In this document: piece by piece, positions 34,191 through 43,509 of the stretch | Layout of the letters: every line of letters begins with the position of its first letter | How positions within the stretch are numbered: position 1 is the stretch's first letter | NCBI GenBank assembly: GCA_000770645.1 | Contig: JQID01000035.1 | Coordinates: 1-59,301, forward strand | DNA: 59,301 bases | Direction of reading: 5' to 3' | Origin: Desulfosporosinus sp. Tol-M | Lineage (GTDB): Bacteria > Bacillota > Desulfitobacteriia > Desulfitobacteriales > Desulfitobacteriaceae | Notes under the pieces: model-generated | What the model saw: the letters and a program-made list of their open reading frames with translations, nothing else | Databases searched by the model: none | Told to the model about the DNA's origin: nothing | Program-made: the position numbers and the translations under genes

Positions 34191-35522
34191 TTAAGATAGG
34201 GATAAGGTCTTGGAGAAGGAAACAATTCCACTGGATTCCCGTGGGCCGACGACAACCTTCCAGCCGGATAATACCGCAAGTTTGCCCGAGATCACAGCAA
34301 CATAGCCCGGAATGATCACGGTGCGATGTTTTACTTTATCGGCAATGCCACAAGCAAGCATCGCTTCGGTGATTTTCTCCGGTTCAAACTTTCCGGCGGC
34401 ATAAGCAGTGAGTACCGAGGTTCCATCGGTATCAATAGGGAGAATATAGCTGGGGATTTTGGAGGTTTCCACTTCCCCTTCCACACTGTAGTATGTTAAG
34501 GAGAAGTTCGTCGTAATGTACAAGGGAGAATTTTCGTTGACATTTCCTACGGAATGTAAGCTCGGCTCAACTTGAATTGGTTTCTGAGGATCAGTATAGA
34601 TATTTTGCCTTAAAGTCATTAAAGGAAGAAGGTGGGCTTGAGAACTGGTTTTCAAAACAACTGCACTGGCGTATTTGGCAACATAAATACTGGCCTCCAT
34701 GATTTCTTCCAGCGGTTCAGACTTGCCGGTAAAGGCAATGACCGGATAACCAAATGGTCTGAATTTCTTCTTGATGGCCAAACGACGCAGATGGGTCAAA
34801 TTTGCCAACGTTTCCACCGGTGTTCTCGAACCTGGATCCAGGACAAACTCCTTATAACCCAAGGCTTGGGCCTTCTCCACGAGATCGTTGAGGGCATCGA
34901 GACCTTCCGCCCTAATAATTACAGGTACGGAGTTTTCTTTGGCAAGGTTAACCATTGCTTCATAGTTCGCGGCCGTTGCTGCCCCAATCAGCGGCTTACG
35001 GGATACCAACTGAACCAGGGCCGCTTTGACCGCTTGGGGATCTTCACTCAGTAAAACCAGGGATTTATCCGTACTTTCAGCCATTTCGGCGGCAACTTGG
35101 GCAAAGCGCCGAGCATCGCCTGAATCATTGACAACTGCTACGCCATCAATGCTGTAGTGCAATCCGACACGTTCAAACTCTAAGTTTTTGATCTCCTGGA
35201 GTTTTACCCTCAATTCGTCGTCGCTTAAAGTATCCGACACATGGATAAGCAACGTAGTGGGGTGATAAAACGTCTTATCATGCCGGAACAGGACTGTTTC
35301 ATCTCCAAGAACAGAATCTTTTCCAAACTTGACGGCTTTGATTGGAGGAGCTGAAGCAGAATTCAAAGCCTCACGCGCAGCTTCGGTAACATAAGGGCAA
35401 GCGTCCAACGCCGCTTTGCCGGAGGCCAAAGCCATGGCAAAGGCTAAGCAAGTTGGTACGCCGCATTCCTTGCAGTTCTTCTTTGGTAGTTGTTTGTAAA
35501 TATCTAAACCAGTGAGAGCCAT
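34191..35522 (-). CDS. acsC: Corrinoid iron-sulfur protein large subunit
   Basis: A 443-residue large CFeSP subunit. The N-terminal low-potential [4Fe-4S] domain has Cys17, Cys20, Cys25 and Cys42 (NCKECGVPTCLAFAMALASG). A TIM barrel with EFVLDPGSRTPVETLANL follows, and the C-terminal Rossmann-like part (SVLTAYAAGKFEPEKI, VIIPGYVAVISGKL) binds the corrinoid base-off. It pairs with acsD, 190 bases downstream, and follows acsB by 51 bases. Length is normal for the family. Reductive activation of cobalt would need a RACE-type protein, which is not in this window. Confidence 0.96.
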   Translation of the reverse strand: MALTGLDIYKQLPKKNCKECGVPTCLAFAMALASGKAALDACPYVTEAAREALNSASAPPIKAVKFGKDSVLGDETVLFRHDKTFYHPTTLLIHVSDTLSDDELRVKLQEIKNLEFERVGLHYSIDGVAVVNDSGDARRFAQVAAEMAESTDKSLVLLSEDPQAVKAALVQLVSRKPLIGAATAANYEAMVNLAKENSVPVIIRAEGLDALNDLVEKAQALGYKEFVLDPGSRTPVETLANLTHLRRLAIKKKFRPFGYPVIAFTGKSEPLEEIMEASIYVAKYASAVVLKTSSQAHLLPLMTLRQNIYTDPQKPIQVEPSLHSVGNVNENSPLYITTNFSLTYYSVEGEVETSKIPSYILPIDTDGTSVLTAYAAGKFEPEKITEAMLACGIADKVKHRTVIIPGYVAVISGKLAVLSGWKVVVGPRESSGIVSFSKTLSLS

Positions 35523-35573
35523 TTTGCAACCCCTTTCTAATTTATATCAAAGCCTGGACCTCTTGGGGATAAT

Positions 35574-37754
35574 TTAGATTAGTGATTCAAGCGCAAAGCA
35601 AGGATGTCCATTTTCCTCAAGGAATGGTACGATTTCCTCTACCGTGGTGCCGACGGATTCGTCAGCAATCTTATCTATAAAATCCGCACCTAACCCCTCG
35701 TCGACGGAGCGTTGAACAAAGTCATCGCGGATGAATTCCTTCAATTCTTTGGGCATCCAGACAATACGGGCAATTCCGCCATCCGCAGAGATGAATTTCT
35801 TACTGAGGAGGTACGATCTGCCGATTCCCATAAAACCCGGGGTTTGTATTCCGCCGCCGCAAATTCCGGCCAGCGTGGAGAAGGTCATCCCACTAGGGGT
35901 CATGCCGGTGTGTTCACGGGTAGTGAGCATGAGACCATTGGCTTCAGGAACGATGGCCATGATGGCCTCGAAGCAGCCGCACGAGGTCAGTGGTTTGTCC
36001 ATTAAGGTATAAAGATTAACCTCTTCTAAGGTGTTATTGGAAGCTTTATATAAATAATCATTTGTATTTTGCCACATACCTTTCAGCTCATCAAGTGCCG
36101 GCCCTTTAGGGATGAGTTGGTTTGGTCCGTTTGGGGTGATTTCGTAAGATGCTTTGGCGTCCAACCAGCTTACGGCGCCACACAAGCCCACCCGTTCCGG
36201 AGTGACAATACAGACATGGTTGGGGGCAAAGGACTGACAAAGCAAACAAGAGTAAAAGTCCTGCACAGACTCATCTGTCAAGCTCCTCATCCGATCGTCG
36301 CGCGCCCGGTAGCGCTCGCGGGCTTGAACAAGGCCTTCTTCAACGGCTGTTTGGTCTGTCAGAAGAGTAACTTGCACACGGTCCACGATTGCCGGAAATT
36401 CCTGCTTTAACTTCGCCAACAGAAGTTCCCCTAAGTGCCGAATTAAGAAACCTTTTGCCCTGGCATCTTTGGAAATCCGTACCCAGCACAAATCCCTTTG
36501 GGCCACATGCCAAACACCTTCCCCATAATTGGCAAAGTAATGAATGCGACGTTCTAAAACGCCTTCAAAATCCACCTGCATCTTGCGGCCAAAAATGTCA
36601 ATCTTAATGCCCAGGGGAAGTTTGGCCCCCTCCGGAACGCTATCGATTTCCGGTCCAATAACCGTGACCTGACCGTCAACTATTTGCTCCGGGCCGACCA
36701 TCTGAACGAGTTCAAAAGCCGGAGTCCAGCCGCCGCCAAATTCCACGTAGGTGTCCGCTTTGCGGATCGCTTCGCCCTCAAAAGCCGGACCGAAGTTTAC
36801 CGGAATAGGAATTTCGAGGTTTGTCAATTTTATCCCGCGTATTTCCAAAGCCAAGGGAACAATTTTATCATAATCAGGCTCAGAAATATACCAATCCGGG
36901 ATTTGCATATCCTCACTCAGCGGCTGGTCCGTTAAAACCGGAAAGCCCATAAAGATGGCGCCCATTTCAGCGGCAACCTTGACATCATCCAATTCTCCCA
37001 GCTGCAGAACGAAAGCCCGCACGCGGCGACGTTGATAGTCCCGATGATTTTCACGTTCTCCGGCAGGAATACCGCCGAAAGTCAGGCCCGCCCGGAAGGC
37101 ATAGTTCACGGCGTGAATAACCTGCGTAAAGTTCCCGAGAGGAAAAGCGATGTAGTCTTCGCCAATTTTGACGTTCTCTTCCAGTAACTGCTCAATAACC
37201 TCATCGCAAAGAAAGATCATAAACCCTTTGCCCATTAAATTATCGACAATCTTCTTAGCCGCCGCTGCGTCTTGGGCCCGTCCCAGAATAACAGCGACTC
37301 CCGGAATCGTCCAGTCGACCATCTTAATCCCATGTTTCCGTAAAATAGGGTCACCTAAAAATCCAGTCCATGGTTTAACTTTGGGTTCGTCTCCGCGCAG
37401 ATAATGCAGCGCTTCAATGATTTCGGCGGCATAAAGAACGGATTCTCCCCAAAGCCTTGCATTGTCAAAAGTAAGTTCTGAGCGAACCTGATTACGCATC
37501 CGGTTCAAAATAGGAACAAGTTCTCCCAACTGAGTCACCATTTCGCCTGAAAGACAGGTAATGACCGGGAGATAGTAAGCTGTATCCGGATAACCGATGC
37601 TTTGGTCGGGACCAAAGTCTTTGATTGCCCGATTCAGGAGGATTTCTGTATATGTCAGGGCAATAATGGTGCCGGCGTAGGCCTTACGCAACAGTTTTTT
37701 CGGTTGCTTAGCGGGGTCCTTAACAGAGCTTTCGTAAATTTGCTCCATGGACAT
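35574..37754 (-). CDS. acsB: Acetyl-CoA synthase (CO-methylating)
   Basis: A 726-residue ACS making acetyl-CoA from CO, a methyl group on CFeSP, and CoA. All A-cluster ligands are present: Cys503, Cys506, Cys515 and Cys525 for the [4Fe-4S] cluster, with Cys592-Gly-Cys594 for the distal nickel, a constant shift of 3 from the Moorella numbering (506/509/518/528/595/597). The N-terminal CODH-binding and gas-channel domain is complete, so this is the bacterial full-length type. GGAGGGGAG before ATG 37754 sets the start. It follows acsA by 25 bases. Confidence 0.97.
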   Translation of the reverse strand: MSMEQIYESSVKDPAKQPKKLLRKAYAGTIIALTYTEILLNRAIKDFGPDQSIGYPDTAYYLPVITCLSGEMVTQLGELVPILNRMRNQVRSELTFDNARLWGESVLYAAEIIEALHYLRGDEPKVKPWTGFLGDPILRKHGIKMVDWTIPGVAVILGRAQDAAAAKKIVDNLMGKGFMIFLCDEVIEQLLEENVKIGEDYIAFPLGNFTQVIHAVNYAFRAGLTFGGIPAGERENHRDYQRRRVRAFVLQLGELDDVKVAAEMGAIFMGFPVLTDQPLSEDMQIPDWYISEPDYDKIVPLALEIRGIKLTNLEIPIPVNFGPAFEGEAIRKADTYVEFGGGWTPAFELVQMVGPEQIVDGQVTVIGPEIDSVPEGAKLPLGIKIDIFGRKMQVDFEGVLERRIHYFANYGEGVWHVAQRDLCWVRISKDARAKGFLIRHLGELLLAKLKQEFPAIVDRVQVTLLTDQTAVEEGLVQARERYRARDDRMRSLTDESVQDFYSCLLCQSFAPNHVCIVTPERVGLCGAVSWLDAKASYEITPNGPNQLIPKGPALDELKGMWQNTNDYLYKASNNTLEEVNLYTLMDKPLTSCGCFEAIMAIVPEANGLMLTTREHTGMTPSGMTFSTLAGICGGGIQTPGFMGIGRSYLLSKKFISADGGIARIVWMPKELKEFIRDDFVQRSVDEGLGADFIDKIADESVGTTVEEIVPFLEENGHPCFALESLI

Positions 37755-37779
37755 AATCTCCCCTCCTTTCTTACCAGTC

Positions 37780-39798
37780 TTACCAGCCTTGGGCAACCTT
37801 TGTACTATGTTTTTCTGCTGTCATTTGATGAATGTTCAGTTTCCAAGTCCTATACTCCAGGGCATCCAGGAGTTTTGCGGCGCCGATTAAAGGCTCAACT
37901 TCAAAAATAAAATTTCCGCCAAAGACATCATGTGCGATTTGCGTAGTCAGGCCATAGACAAGGTCACTTCCCTCCACAGGGGGCAACGAGCCAACATGGA
38001 CAGGCAGGCCCATAGTGACCGCCCAAGTACCGATGGCGATTGCTTTTTCATGCATAGCCTCCGGAGCAGACACGACGAAAGGAACTTTAGGAATATCTAC
38101 ACCCAGTTCATTGGCCATGGCGATTGCCAAATCCATACCGCGGCTATTATCAACACAGGCCCCGACGTGGAATACCAACGGTAGCCCGGTTGACAATTGG
38201 GGGTTTGCTCCTTCAAGCGTATTTAGAAATGATTTTAGTCCTGCCCCGGCATATGCGTCCACGGCCAAGGGGGACATCAGACCAAATTTAGCATAAGCCC
38301 CGGCGGAGCAGCCGGTGGCAATGACAAATACGTCATTTTTCACAAGCTCTTTGAGAATATTAACATGGGATTCATCTTGTAGTCGTTTGAGGTTGTTGCA
38401 GCCGGCCATCAGGGCAACCCCTTTGAGCTGACCGCTGAGGATGGCCTCAGTCAGCACAGATATTGGACGCTCGGGACAAAGATTGGCGAAAATGGCCCTG
38501 AGCGCTTCCAGACTGAAACCTGCCACAAGCTTGTGACGCTCCGGGGGAATGGAGATTTTCCTGGGATCCCGCTGCCTGTAGGCCTCAAGAGCTATGCTGA
38601 TCAGCTTTTGCGCATCGTGCAGAGCAGTTGCCGGATTAAAGGCGATATGTTGGGCTCCCGGGATCTTCATTATCAATTCTGTCGTTACAACCTTCGTATG
38701 GTAACATTCGGCAATAGTTTGCACGGAGGGATAGATACATTGAATATCGACTACCATGGCATCCAAGGCGCCCGTCAGGATAGCCATTTCCTGCGAAGCG
38801 GAAGAGGTCGCCAGATAGACCCCCTCCCGCATGAGCAGTTCATTACCCGTACAGCAAATCCCGACAATATTGATTCCCTCGGCGCCAACCTTCCGGGCGT
38901 CATCTTGCCTCGCCCGGGCCGCTGCAACAACTATTTCACTTAACACCGGATTATGTCCGTGGACGGCAATGTTCACCATTTTGGGATTAATCACCCCGAG
39001 ATTGGCCTCGGAGACGATGGGTTCGGGAATTCCGAACATTACATCACTCAGAGTTGTGCCGATATATGAGCCGGCTAAGTCGGCGAGGGCAGTTTTCAGT
39101 CCCCCAAAAATAATATTTACCGGATCAGCGTCCACGCCCATAGCTGTTTGCGCTATAATTTCCGTGACCGCACCATCAATGGCGCGCGGCATGATATTGG
39201 TGTGTTGGAATTTCCGGCGGCGTCCTTCGGTAATGAAGCTGTCCAGGAAGGCCAGCGGCCGATCCTGATAGCGGCCAAAATCTGCATACCCCAGCTCCAC
39301 TACGTCTTGAAGGATTTCCTTGTCCTCGCGGCCCAGAGTGCCGAGCCCTAATTTCTCAGCTAATTTTAAAAGCTTGGCCGGTGATTTAAGCTCATAATCC
39401 GGGGCCCGCCCTTCAACCAAAGCATGAGCGGCATGCAGGAGCTGACGGGCATGCTCGGAGTGGGAGGCAGTCCCTCCGGCAATATATCTGACCAGGTTGC
39501 GGGAAACAATTGTGTAGGCGGATGCGCCGCAGATGCCACGACTCCCGGGACCATCTTCCTTTTTAATTCGGCAGGGGCCGGCAATACAAATGCGGCAGCA
39601 TATCCCGTTATAGCCAAAAGTACACTGCGGTTGTTGGGCAACTACGCGGTCATAAACCGTCTCGGTTTTCCGATCCTGAATCATGGTCAGCATTTGCAGG
39701 ACACCGGGATCTGTCGTCCGCAGGGAACTCTTGGGCTCGACGACTCGCGGCGCCGACGACGGCTGGGCAGTATGGGTCAAGTCCCGATATCTGGGCAT
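37780..39798 (-). CDS. acsA: Carbon monoxide dehydrogenase catalytic subunit (ACS-associated)
   Basis: A 672-residue Ni-Fe-S CO dehydrogenase reducing CO2 to CO for acetyl-CoA synthase, or oxidising CO. The N-terminal D- and B-cluster cysteines fall at 59, 67, 68, 71, 76 and 90, the same numbering I recall for Moorella. Later segments AVHGHNPVLSE (His ligand), GICCTGNELLMREG, GCNN and TGCSAGAYAK supply C-cluster ligands. Its start overlaps the end of cooC by 22 bases, and acsB follows closely. Its position with cooC and acsB marks it as the ACS partner rather than a respiratory CooS. Confidence 0.97.
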   Translation of the reverse strand: MPRYRDLTHTAQPSSAPRVVEPKSSLRTTDPGVLQMLTMIQDRKTETVYDRVVAQQPQCTFGYNGICCRICIAGPCRIKKEDGPGSRGICGASAYTIVSRNLVRYIAGGTASHSEHARQLLHAAHALVEGRAPDYELKSPAKLLKLAEKLGLGTLGREDKEILQDVVELGYADFGRYQDRPLAFLDSFITEGRRRKFQHTNIMPRAIDGAVTEIIAQTAMGVDADPVNIIFGGLKTALADLAGSYIGTTLSDVMFGIPEPIVSEANLGVINPKMVNIAVHGHNPVLSEIVVAAARARQDDARKVGAEGINIVGICCTGNELLMREGVYLATSSASQEMAILTGALDAMVVDIQCIYPSVQTIAECYHTKVVTTELIMKIPGAQHIAFNPATALHDAQKLISIALEAYRQRDPRKISIPPERHKLVAGFSLEALRAIFANLCPERPISVLTEAILSGQLKGVALMAGCNNLKRLQDESHVNILKELVKNDVFVIATGCSAGAYAKFGLMSPLAVDAYAGAGLKSFLNTLEGANPQLSTGLPLVFHVGACVDNSRGMDLAIAMANELGVDIPKVPFVVSAPEAMHEKAIAIGTWAVTMGLPVHVGSLPPVEGSDLVYGLTTQIAHDVFGGNFIFEVEPLIGAAKLLDALEYRTWKLNIHQMTAEKHSTKVAQGW

Positions 39799-40574
39799 CT
39801 TCCACCCTCCTCTTCTCCCTCATTTTCAATCCTTTGGAAAATTGTCGTGAGTTGAACCCCCAGTGATCCTCCAGGCAATTGGTCACTACCTGTATTGATA
39901 GACATTTCCAACAGTTCGTCGCAGTAAGGGATGCTGCCAATCAGCTGTTCCGGAGAAAAACGCTCGCGCAGAAAATCTTCATCCTGGAGATGGCGTACTT
40001 TATTCCCGACAACGACAACCCGTGGGATACCCAAATCAAGAGCCAGTTTCTGTATTGCTTTTACGGTTTGGACACTGACTTTCGTCGCTTCAGTAACAAT
40101 GACCAGGACATCGACGCCTTGTGCCGTACCCCGCGTGAATTGTTCTATCCCTGCGCCCATGTCCACTATGACCGTATCTTGTTCCCCCAGGATCAGGGAA
40201 TTGACCAAAGCTTGGAGAAAGCTGTTTTCTTTGCAATAACAGGAGGTTCCTCCCCCTTTGATGTTCCCCATCCGGAAAAACCGAAGGGGTCCTAAGGAGA
40301 CGCAATAGTTATCTAAGATATCATCAACCTTGGGGTTGAGAGGATAATAGGTTCCCCTGCCCCCCATGCGCTCTTCAATCAATTCTTTCATCTCGACAAT
40401 CGGTTTTAAATCCGCAAGCAGATCATCGGATATGCCCAGCACTGTTCCAAGGTTGGCATCCGGATCCGCGTCAACCGCCAAAACAGAGATTCCCTTTTGC
40501 GCTAACCAACGGGCTAAATTGGCGGCAAAAGTGGTTTTTCCGACGCCGCCCTTGCCAGAAATTGCAATTTTCAC
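39777..40574 (-). CDS. cooC: CooC-type nickel insertion ATPase for CODH/ACS
   Basis: A 265-residue MinD-type P-loop ATPase. The deviant Walker A is ISGKGGVGKTT (residues 5-15). VLAVDADPDANLG carries the signature acids. The metal-binding CxC of CooC/AcsF proteins is Cys112-Tyr-Cys114 in GGGTSCYCKEN. It loads nickel into the C-cluster of CODH (or the A-cluster of ACS). The start is GTG 40574 with AAAGGAG about 10 bases upstream. It heads the acs row, 42 bases after degV, and its tail overlaps acsA. Confidence 0.94.
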   Translation of the reverse strand: MKIAISGKGGVGKTTFAANLARWLAQKGISVLAVDADPDANLGTVLGISDDLLADLKPIVEMKELIEERMGGRGTYYPLNPKVDDILDNYCVSLGPLRFFRMGNIKGGGTSCYCKENSFLQALVNSLILGEQDTVIVDMGAGIEQFTRGTAQGVDVLVIVTEATKVSVQTVKAIQKLALDLGIPRVVVVGNKVRHLQDEDFLRERFSPEQLIGSIPYCDELLEMSINTGSDQLPGGSLGVQLTTIFQRIENEGEEEGGRCPDIGT

Positions 40575-40616
40575 TGGACCTCTGCTCCTTTTTGTGTATA
40601 GATTCGTAAATCCAGT

Positions 40617-41480
40617 CTACATAGCTTGGAAAGGCCAGGGGTGAAACGCAAGGCCATAAGCTCCATGTCCGACATGAGTTGCAATAACGGCTCCAAGTTC
40701 AAACAAACGAACCTCATGTTCCGGATAACAAACCTTTAGTTCGTTGAGTAGGGTTTCTCCTTCTTCCGGTATATTGACATGCATAAGACAAATACGGTAA
40801 CGTTTTCCCGAAGATAAGGCACGGTTTAATTCGTCAAGCACACGCTGCCATGCCCGGGAACGCGAGCGAACTTTATCAAAAACATCAATTTGGGCCTGTT
40901 GATTAAAGTATAGAATCGGTTTTATATTAAGTAAACTCCCGACCAGGGCGGCGGCTCCACCGATTCGTCCACCTTTTCGTAAGTTTTCAAGCGTATTAAC
41001 TACAAAATAAAGCTCTGTCTGTTGTTTTAAGTTGTGCAGCTGTGCCATAATTTGTAAAGCACTCCAACCTTGGTCCGCCCATTCTGCCGCAGCCCAAGCC
41101 AGTACACCTAGACCCAGCGCAGTGGACCTGGAATCAAAGAGGTGAATATTTGGACTGGAAGCTAAGTCTTTTGCCATCTGGGCTGAAAGAAGCGTCCCGC
41201 TAATGCCTGAAGAGATATGAATACTGACAATATCCTCGAAGCCTTCCGAAAACATAGCTTGATAGGTTTCCGAAAATGCGCCAACGGAAGGTTGAGAGGT
41301 TGTCGATAAACCGGAGATATGACTTAACTTTTCAAAATAAAGAGCACTGGATAGTTCGGTTTCAAAAAATACTTCGTTCCCAATATTAACAATCAGAGGT
41401 ACGACTCGAATTTGAAACTGCTCCAGGATATCATTTGATAAATATCCTGTAGAATCCATCACAATTCCGACTTTTTTCAA
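40617..41480 (-). CDS. DegV-family fatty-acid-binding protein
   Basis: A 287-residue DegV/FakB-like protein. It opens KKVGIVMDSTGYLSNDILEQF, with the family's DST motif, and contains ISSGISGTLLSAQMAKDL and FDSRSTALGLG. These proteins bind a fatty acid for phosphorylation by FakA. No ATG fits: the frame is open to 41573, but family length and GAGGGAG upstream favour TTG 41480. The gene is 42 bases upstream of cooC on the same strand, so the acs operon could be read through from it. A functional link is not established. Confidence 0.88.
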   Translation of the reverse strand: MKKVGIVMDSTGYLSNDILEQFQIRVVPLIVNIGNEVFFETELSSALYFEKLSHISGLSTTSQPSVGAFSETYQAMFSEGFEDIVSIHISSGISGTLLSAQMAKDLASSPNIHLFDSRSTALGLGVLAWAAAEWADQGWSALQIMAQLHNLKQQTELYFVVNTLENLRKGGRIGGAAALVGSLLNIKPILYFNQQAQIDVFDKVRSRSRAWQRVLDELNRALSSGKRYRICLMHVNIPEEGETLLNELKVCYPEHEVRLFELGAVIATHVGHGAYGLAFHPWPFQAM

Positions 41481-41685
41481 TTCTCTTCTCTCCCTCTTCT
41501 TTAAAACACCTTGGATCATTGGTAAGGTATAGGTGTATAAAGTATATCCTAAAATAAAATGGGTGGCAATCAAGAAGGTGCATTTTAAAGTATTGGGAGG
41601 ATCATAACCGGAAGAATAGTTGAGAAGCGATGGTCTCTGCTGAAATCAAGCACATATAATTAGTTGTTACTGATTGATCCGAGGA

Positions 41686-41739
41686 GGTATCTGTGTGAAA
41701 AGAGGTATCTGTGTGAAAAGGGGTATCTGTGTGAAAAGA
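41686..41739 (+). repeat. Three tandem 18-bp repeats, each with SD and GTG
   Basis: Three consecutive 18-bp units, GGTATCTGTGTGAAAAGA with one A/G difference in the second, at 41686, 41704 and 41722. Each unit supplies a Shine-Dalgarno-like (A)GGGGT or AGGAGGT stretch and an in-frame GTG 7 bases later. Translated, they give repeated GICVKR. Confidence 0.9.
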
Positions 41740-42180
41740 GTTTTCATGGTGGCTTTGTTGATCATCGGGCTGGTAGGATGCTCTGCGCCCGGCCCAATTC
41801 AACTTGGTCAAAAACAGTCTAATTTTGTCCATCAATCCCTCGAACCGGAAGAAGTAGCCCTAAGATTTTATGATGCCCAGAGGAGCAGCTCATATAGTGA
41901 GGCTTGGAATTATATGTCACCCGCTTATCAGACTTTTTGGAAATCTTTTGAGTATTATGTCGACTTTATCAGCCGAACGAGGACTGTCATTACGGAATAC
42001 GCCACCATTCGTTTAAATGATAAACCCGCAGAAATAAAACAAGACGGACCGGAACATATTATGTTGTGGTACAGTACTACAAATAATGATTATTTCTTCT
42101 TTAACCTAATAAAAGTGGACTCCCAGTGGAAAGTATTTTACACCGGAGGGGTTGCTCAAGTTGGTGATTTACCAAAATAA
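41695..42180 (+). CDS. Lipoprotein of unknown function with repeated start module
   Basis: A 161-residue lipoprotein if read from GTG 41695. Two further GTG starts at 41713 and 41731 have their own SD-like sequences in the tandem repeats. The shortest form begins VKRVFMVALLIIGLVGCSA, a clean type II signal peptide with lipobox LVGC. The mature domain (YDAQRSSSYSEAWNYMSP, YVDFISRTRTVITEYATI, NNDYFFFNLIKVDSQWKVFY) has the alpha+beta pattern of an NTF2-like or DUF4878-type fold. It is membrane-anchored outside the cell. The gene diverges from degV. A terminator-like hairpin follows at 42232. Confidence 0.75.
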   Translation: MKRGICVKRGICVKRVFMVALLIIGLVGCSAPGPIQLGQKQSNFVHQSLEPEEVALRFYDAQRSSSYSEAWNYMSPAYQTFWKSFEYYVDFISRTRTVITEYATIRLNDKPAEIKQDGPEHIMLWYSTTNNDYFFFNLIKVDSQWKVFYTGGVAQVGDLPK

Positions 42181-42231
42181 TCTCCTGTAGTGTTTTTTTA
42201 TCTTTCAACCTTATGGCAGAAGCAAACTTAG

Positions 42232-42268
42232 CAAAGGCCTTGAAGAGGATTTCTCTCCAAGGCCTTTG
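42232..42268. terminator. Hairpin between convergent genes
   Basis: CAAAGGCCTTG and CAAGGCCTTTG, perfect 11-bp arms at 42232-42242 and 42258-42268 with a 15-base loop. It lies between the ends of the lipoprotein gene (+) and the SPOCS gene (-). It lacks a strong T-run, so termination is likely but not certain. Confidence 0.5.
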
Positions 42269-42345
42269 CCATTTAGCAGCTTACTTAGTTGCTGCTTCAA
42301 AATATTTCCGAAATGACGTTTGAAGGTTTCATTTCAAAAGCAAGA

Positions 42346-43181
42346 TCAGGGAATAGCAAGCGCTTGAAAAGTAAGCATCACTTGAACAATAACGACCATC
42401 TTCTCTTGTATGGTCTTGAAAACGCCTTCTTCGAAAGGCCCTCCTGCCAATGGTACACGGTCAAGAGCATCATCCATTTCGTTGATTTGGCTATAGATGA
42501 GCTGACAAGTGGGCAGCACATTAAGGAATTTATTGCTAATGACATTATGCTCCGACAGATCACCCATCATCAGCTTATCTTTTGCCGAGAACCCGGAAGG
42601 AAGCGGCAGCGTTTTTAAATACTCATATTCTTGTTGTCGGTCGAATTGGAGAGCCGGTACGGCAAGGGAAGTACCAAGATCAACTACACACGAAATGGGG
42701 ATATCGACGACAAAATCCCTAATCACACCATCCACTGTAGTTGCCGTTTGATTCTTTACTCTCGAATATTGAATATCCTTGCGTACGAAACCTCCCAGGA
42801 ACAGCTTGGGAGTATCTTGTGGCGCACCAACTATAATGGGGGCAGGAGCGTTAAAAAACCTGCACTGGGTTATCTTAAGATTTTTTTTAATTTTTTAATT
42901 TCCAGGGCATGTCTTGGTAAAGTAATTATCGCTTCCGCCGGAATCGAAACTGTCACAAATACACTATTACCCGTTTGCGTAACTGCTAAAGGAGTGCACG
43001 TTGCCAATGCCGCAGAGACCGGCACAACAGGATTCGGTGTAACCGGTGGTACCTTCTTCTCACATGGGTTTTGCACTGTCGTGCACGAAGCTTGCGCGGT
43101 CATACAAGGAGTTAATCTAGTGCCAGGGGGAATCGGAACGGATGGTATCCGCACGCAGGAATAACCTATTTGTCTTTCCAT
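42346..43181 (-). CDS. SPOCS-domain (DUF3794-like) spore protein split by a -1 frameshift at an A8 run
   Basis: Two minus-strand frames make one protein. The first (ATG 43181, 103 residues) begins MERQIGYSCVRIPSVPIPPG and ends soon after ALEIKKLKK. The second, in the -1 frame, continues LKITQCRFF, LFLGGFVRKDIQY and VVDIPISC to the stop at 42346. Joined, about 278 residues show the SPOCS-like pattern of spore-envelope proteins. The junction is an A8 run (T8 at 42881-42888 on the plus strand) containing in-frame A AAA AAA, a canonical -1 slippery heptamer. Either frameshifting/slippage restores it, or it is a recent frameshift or a read error. Confidence 0.7.
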
Positions 43182-43215
43182 ATAACTGCTTCTTCCTTTC
43201 TCTCAAATAATAACC

Positions 43216-43240
43216 GTGCAACTGCTTTTTTAAGTTGCAC
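43216..43240. repeat. Hairpin upstream of the SPOCS gene
   Basis: GTGCAACT and AGTTGCAC, perfect 8-bp arms at 43216-43223 and 43233-43240 with a 9-base T-rich loop, 35 bases before the start at 43181. It could be a 5'-leader structure of that gene. The rest of 43241-43509 shows nothing I can support. Confidence 0.4.
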
Positions 43241-43509
43241 ATGAACAAGGCACGTTTTATCTATCGTTTGTAAGCAATAGTAGTAATGATTTGGTGCCCA
43301 CGCCCGACAAGTCCACCGCCTTCTATTGGTAGTATATGCCTGTTTAGGTTAATTGTCCCAGTTAATCTCGTATGCTTCTAATGAATAGATGTAAATAAAT
43401 ATTTAAATGCTTTAACCTCTTCCGGTTTTCGGATAAAATAAAGCGTAAGCGTGCTTGGGGTATTCGGTCGTGACTGACTGCCATCGGAAGAATATTTAGG
43501 AGGAAACCT

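Noticed and set aside
41686..41739. CRISPR-like array
   Set aside because: The three 18-bp units are directly tandem with no spacers and encode part of a protein.
42289..42618. 109-residue plus-strand frame
   Set aside because: It is antisense to the SPOCS gene, whose minus-strand frame carries recognisable domain motifs.
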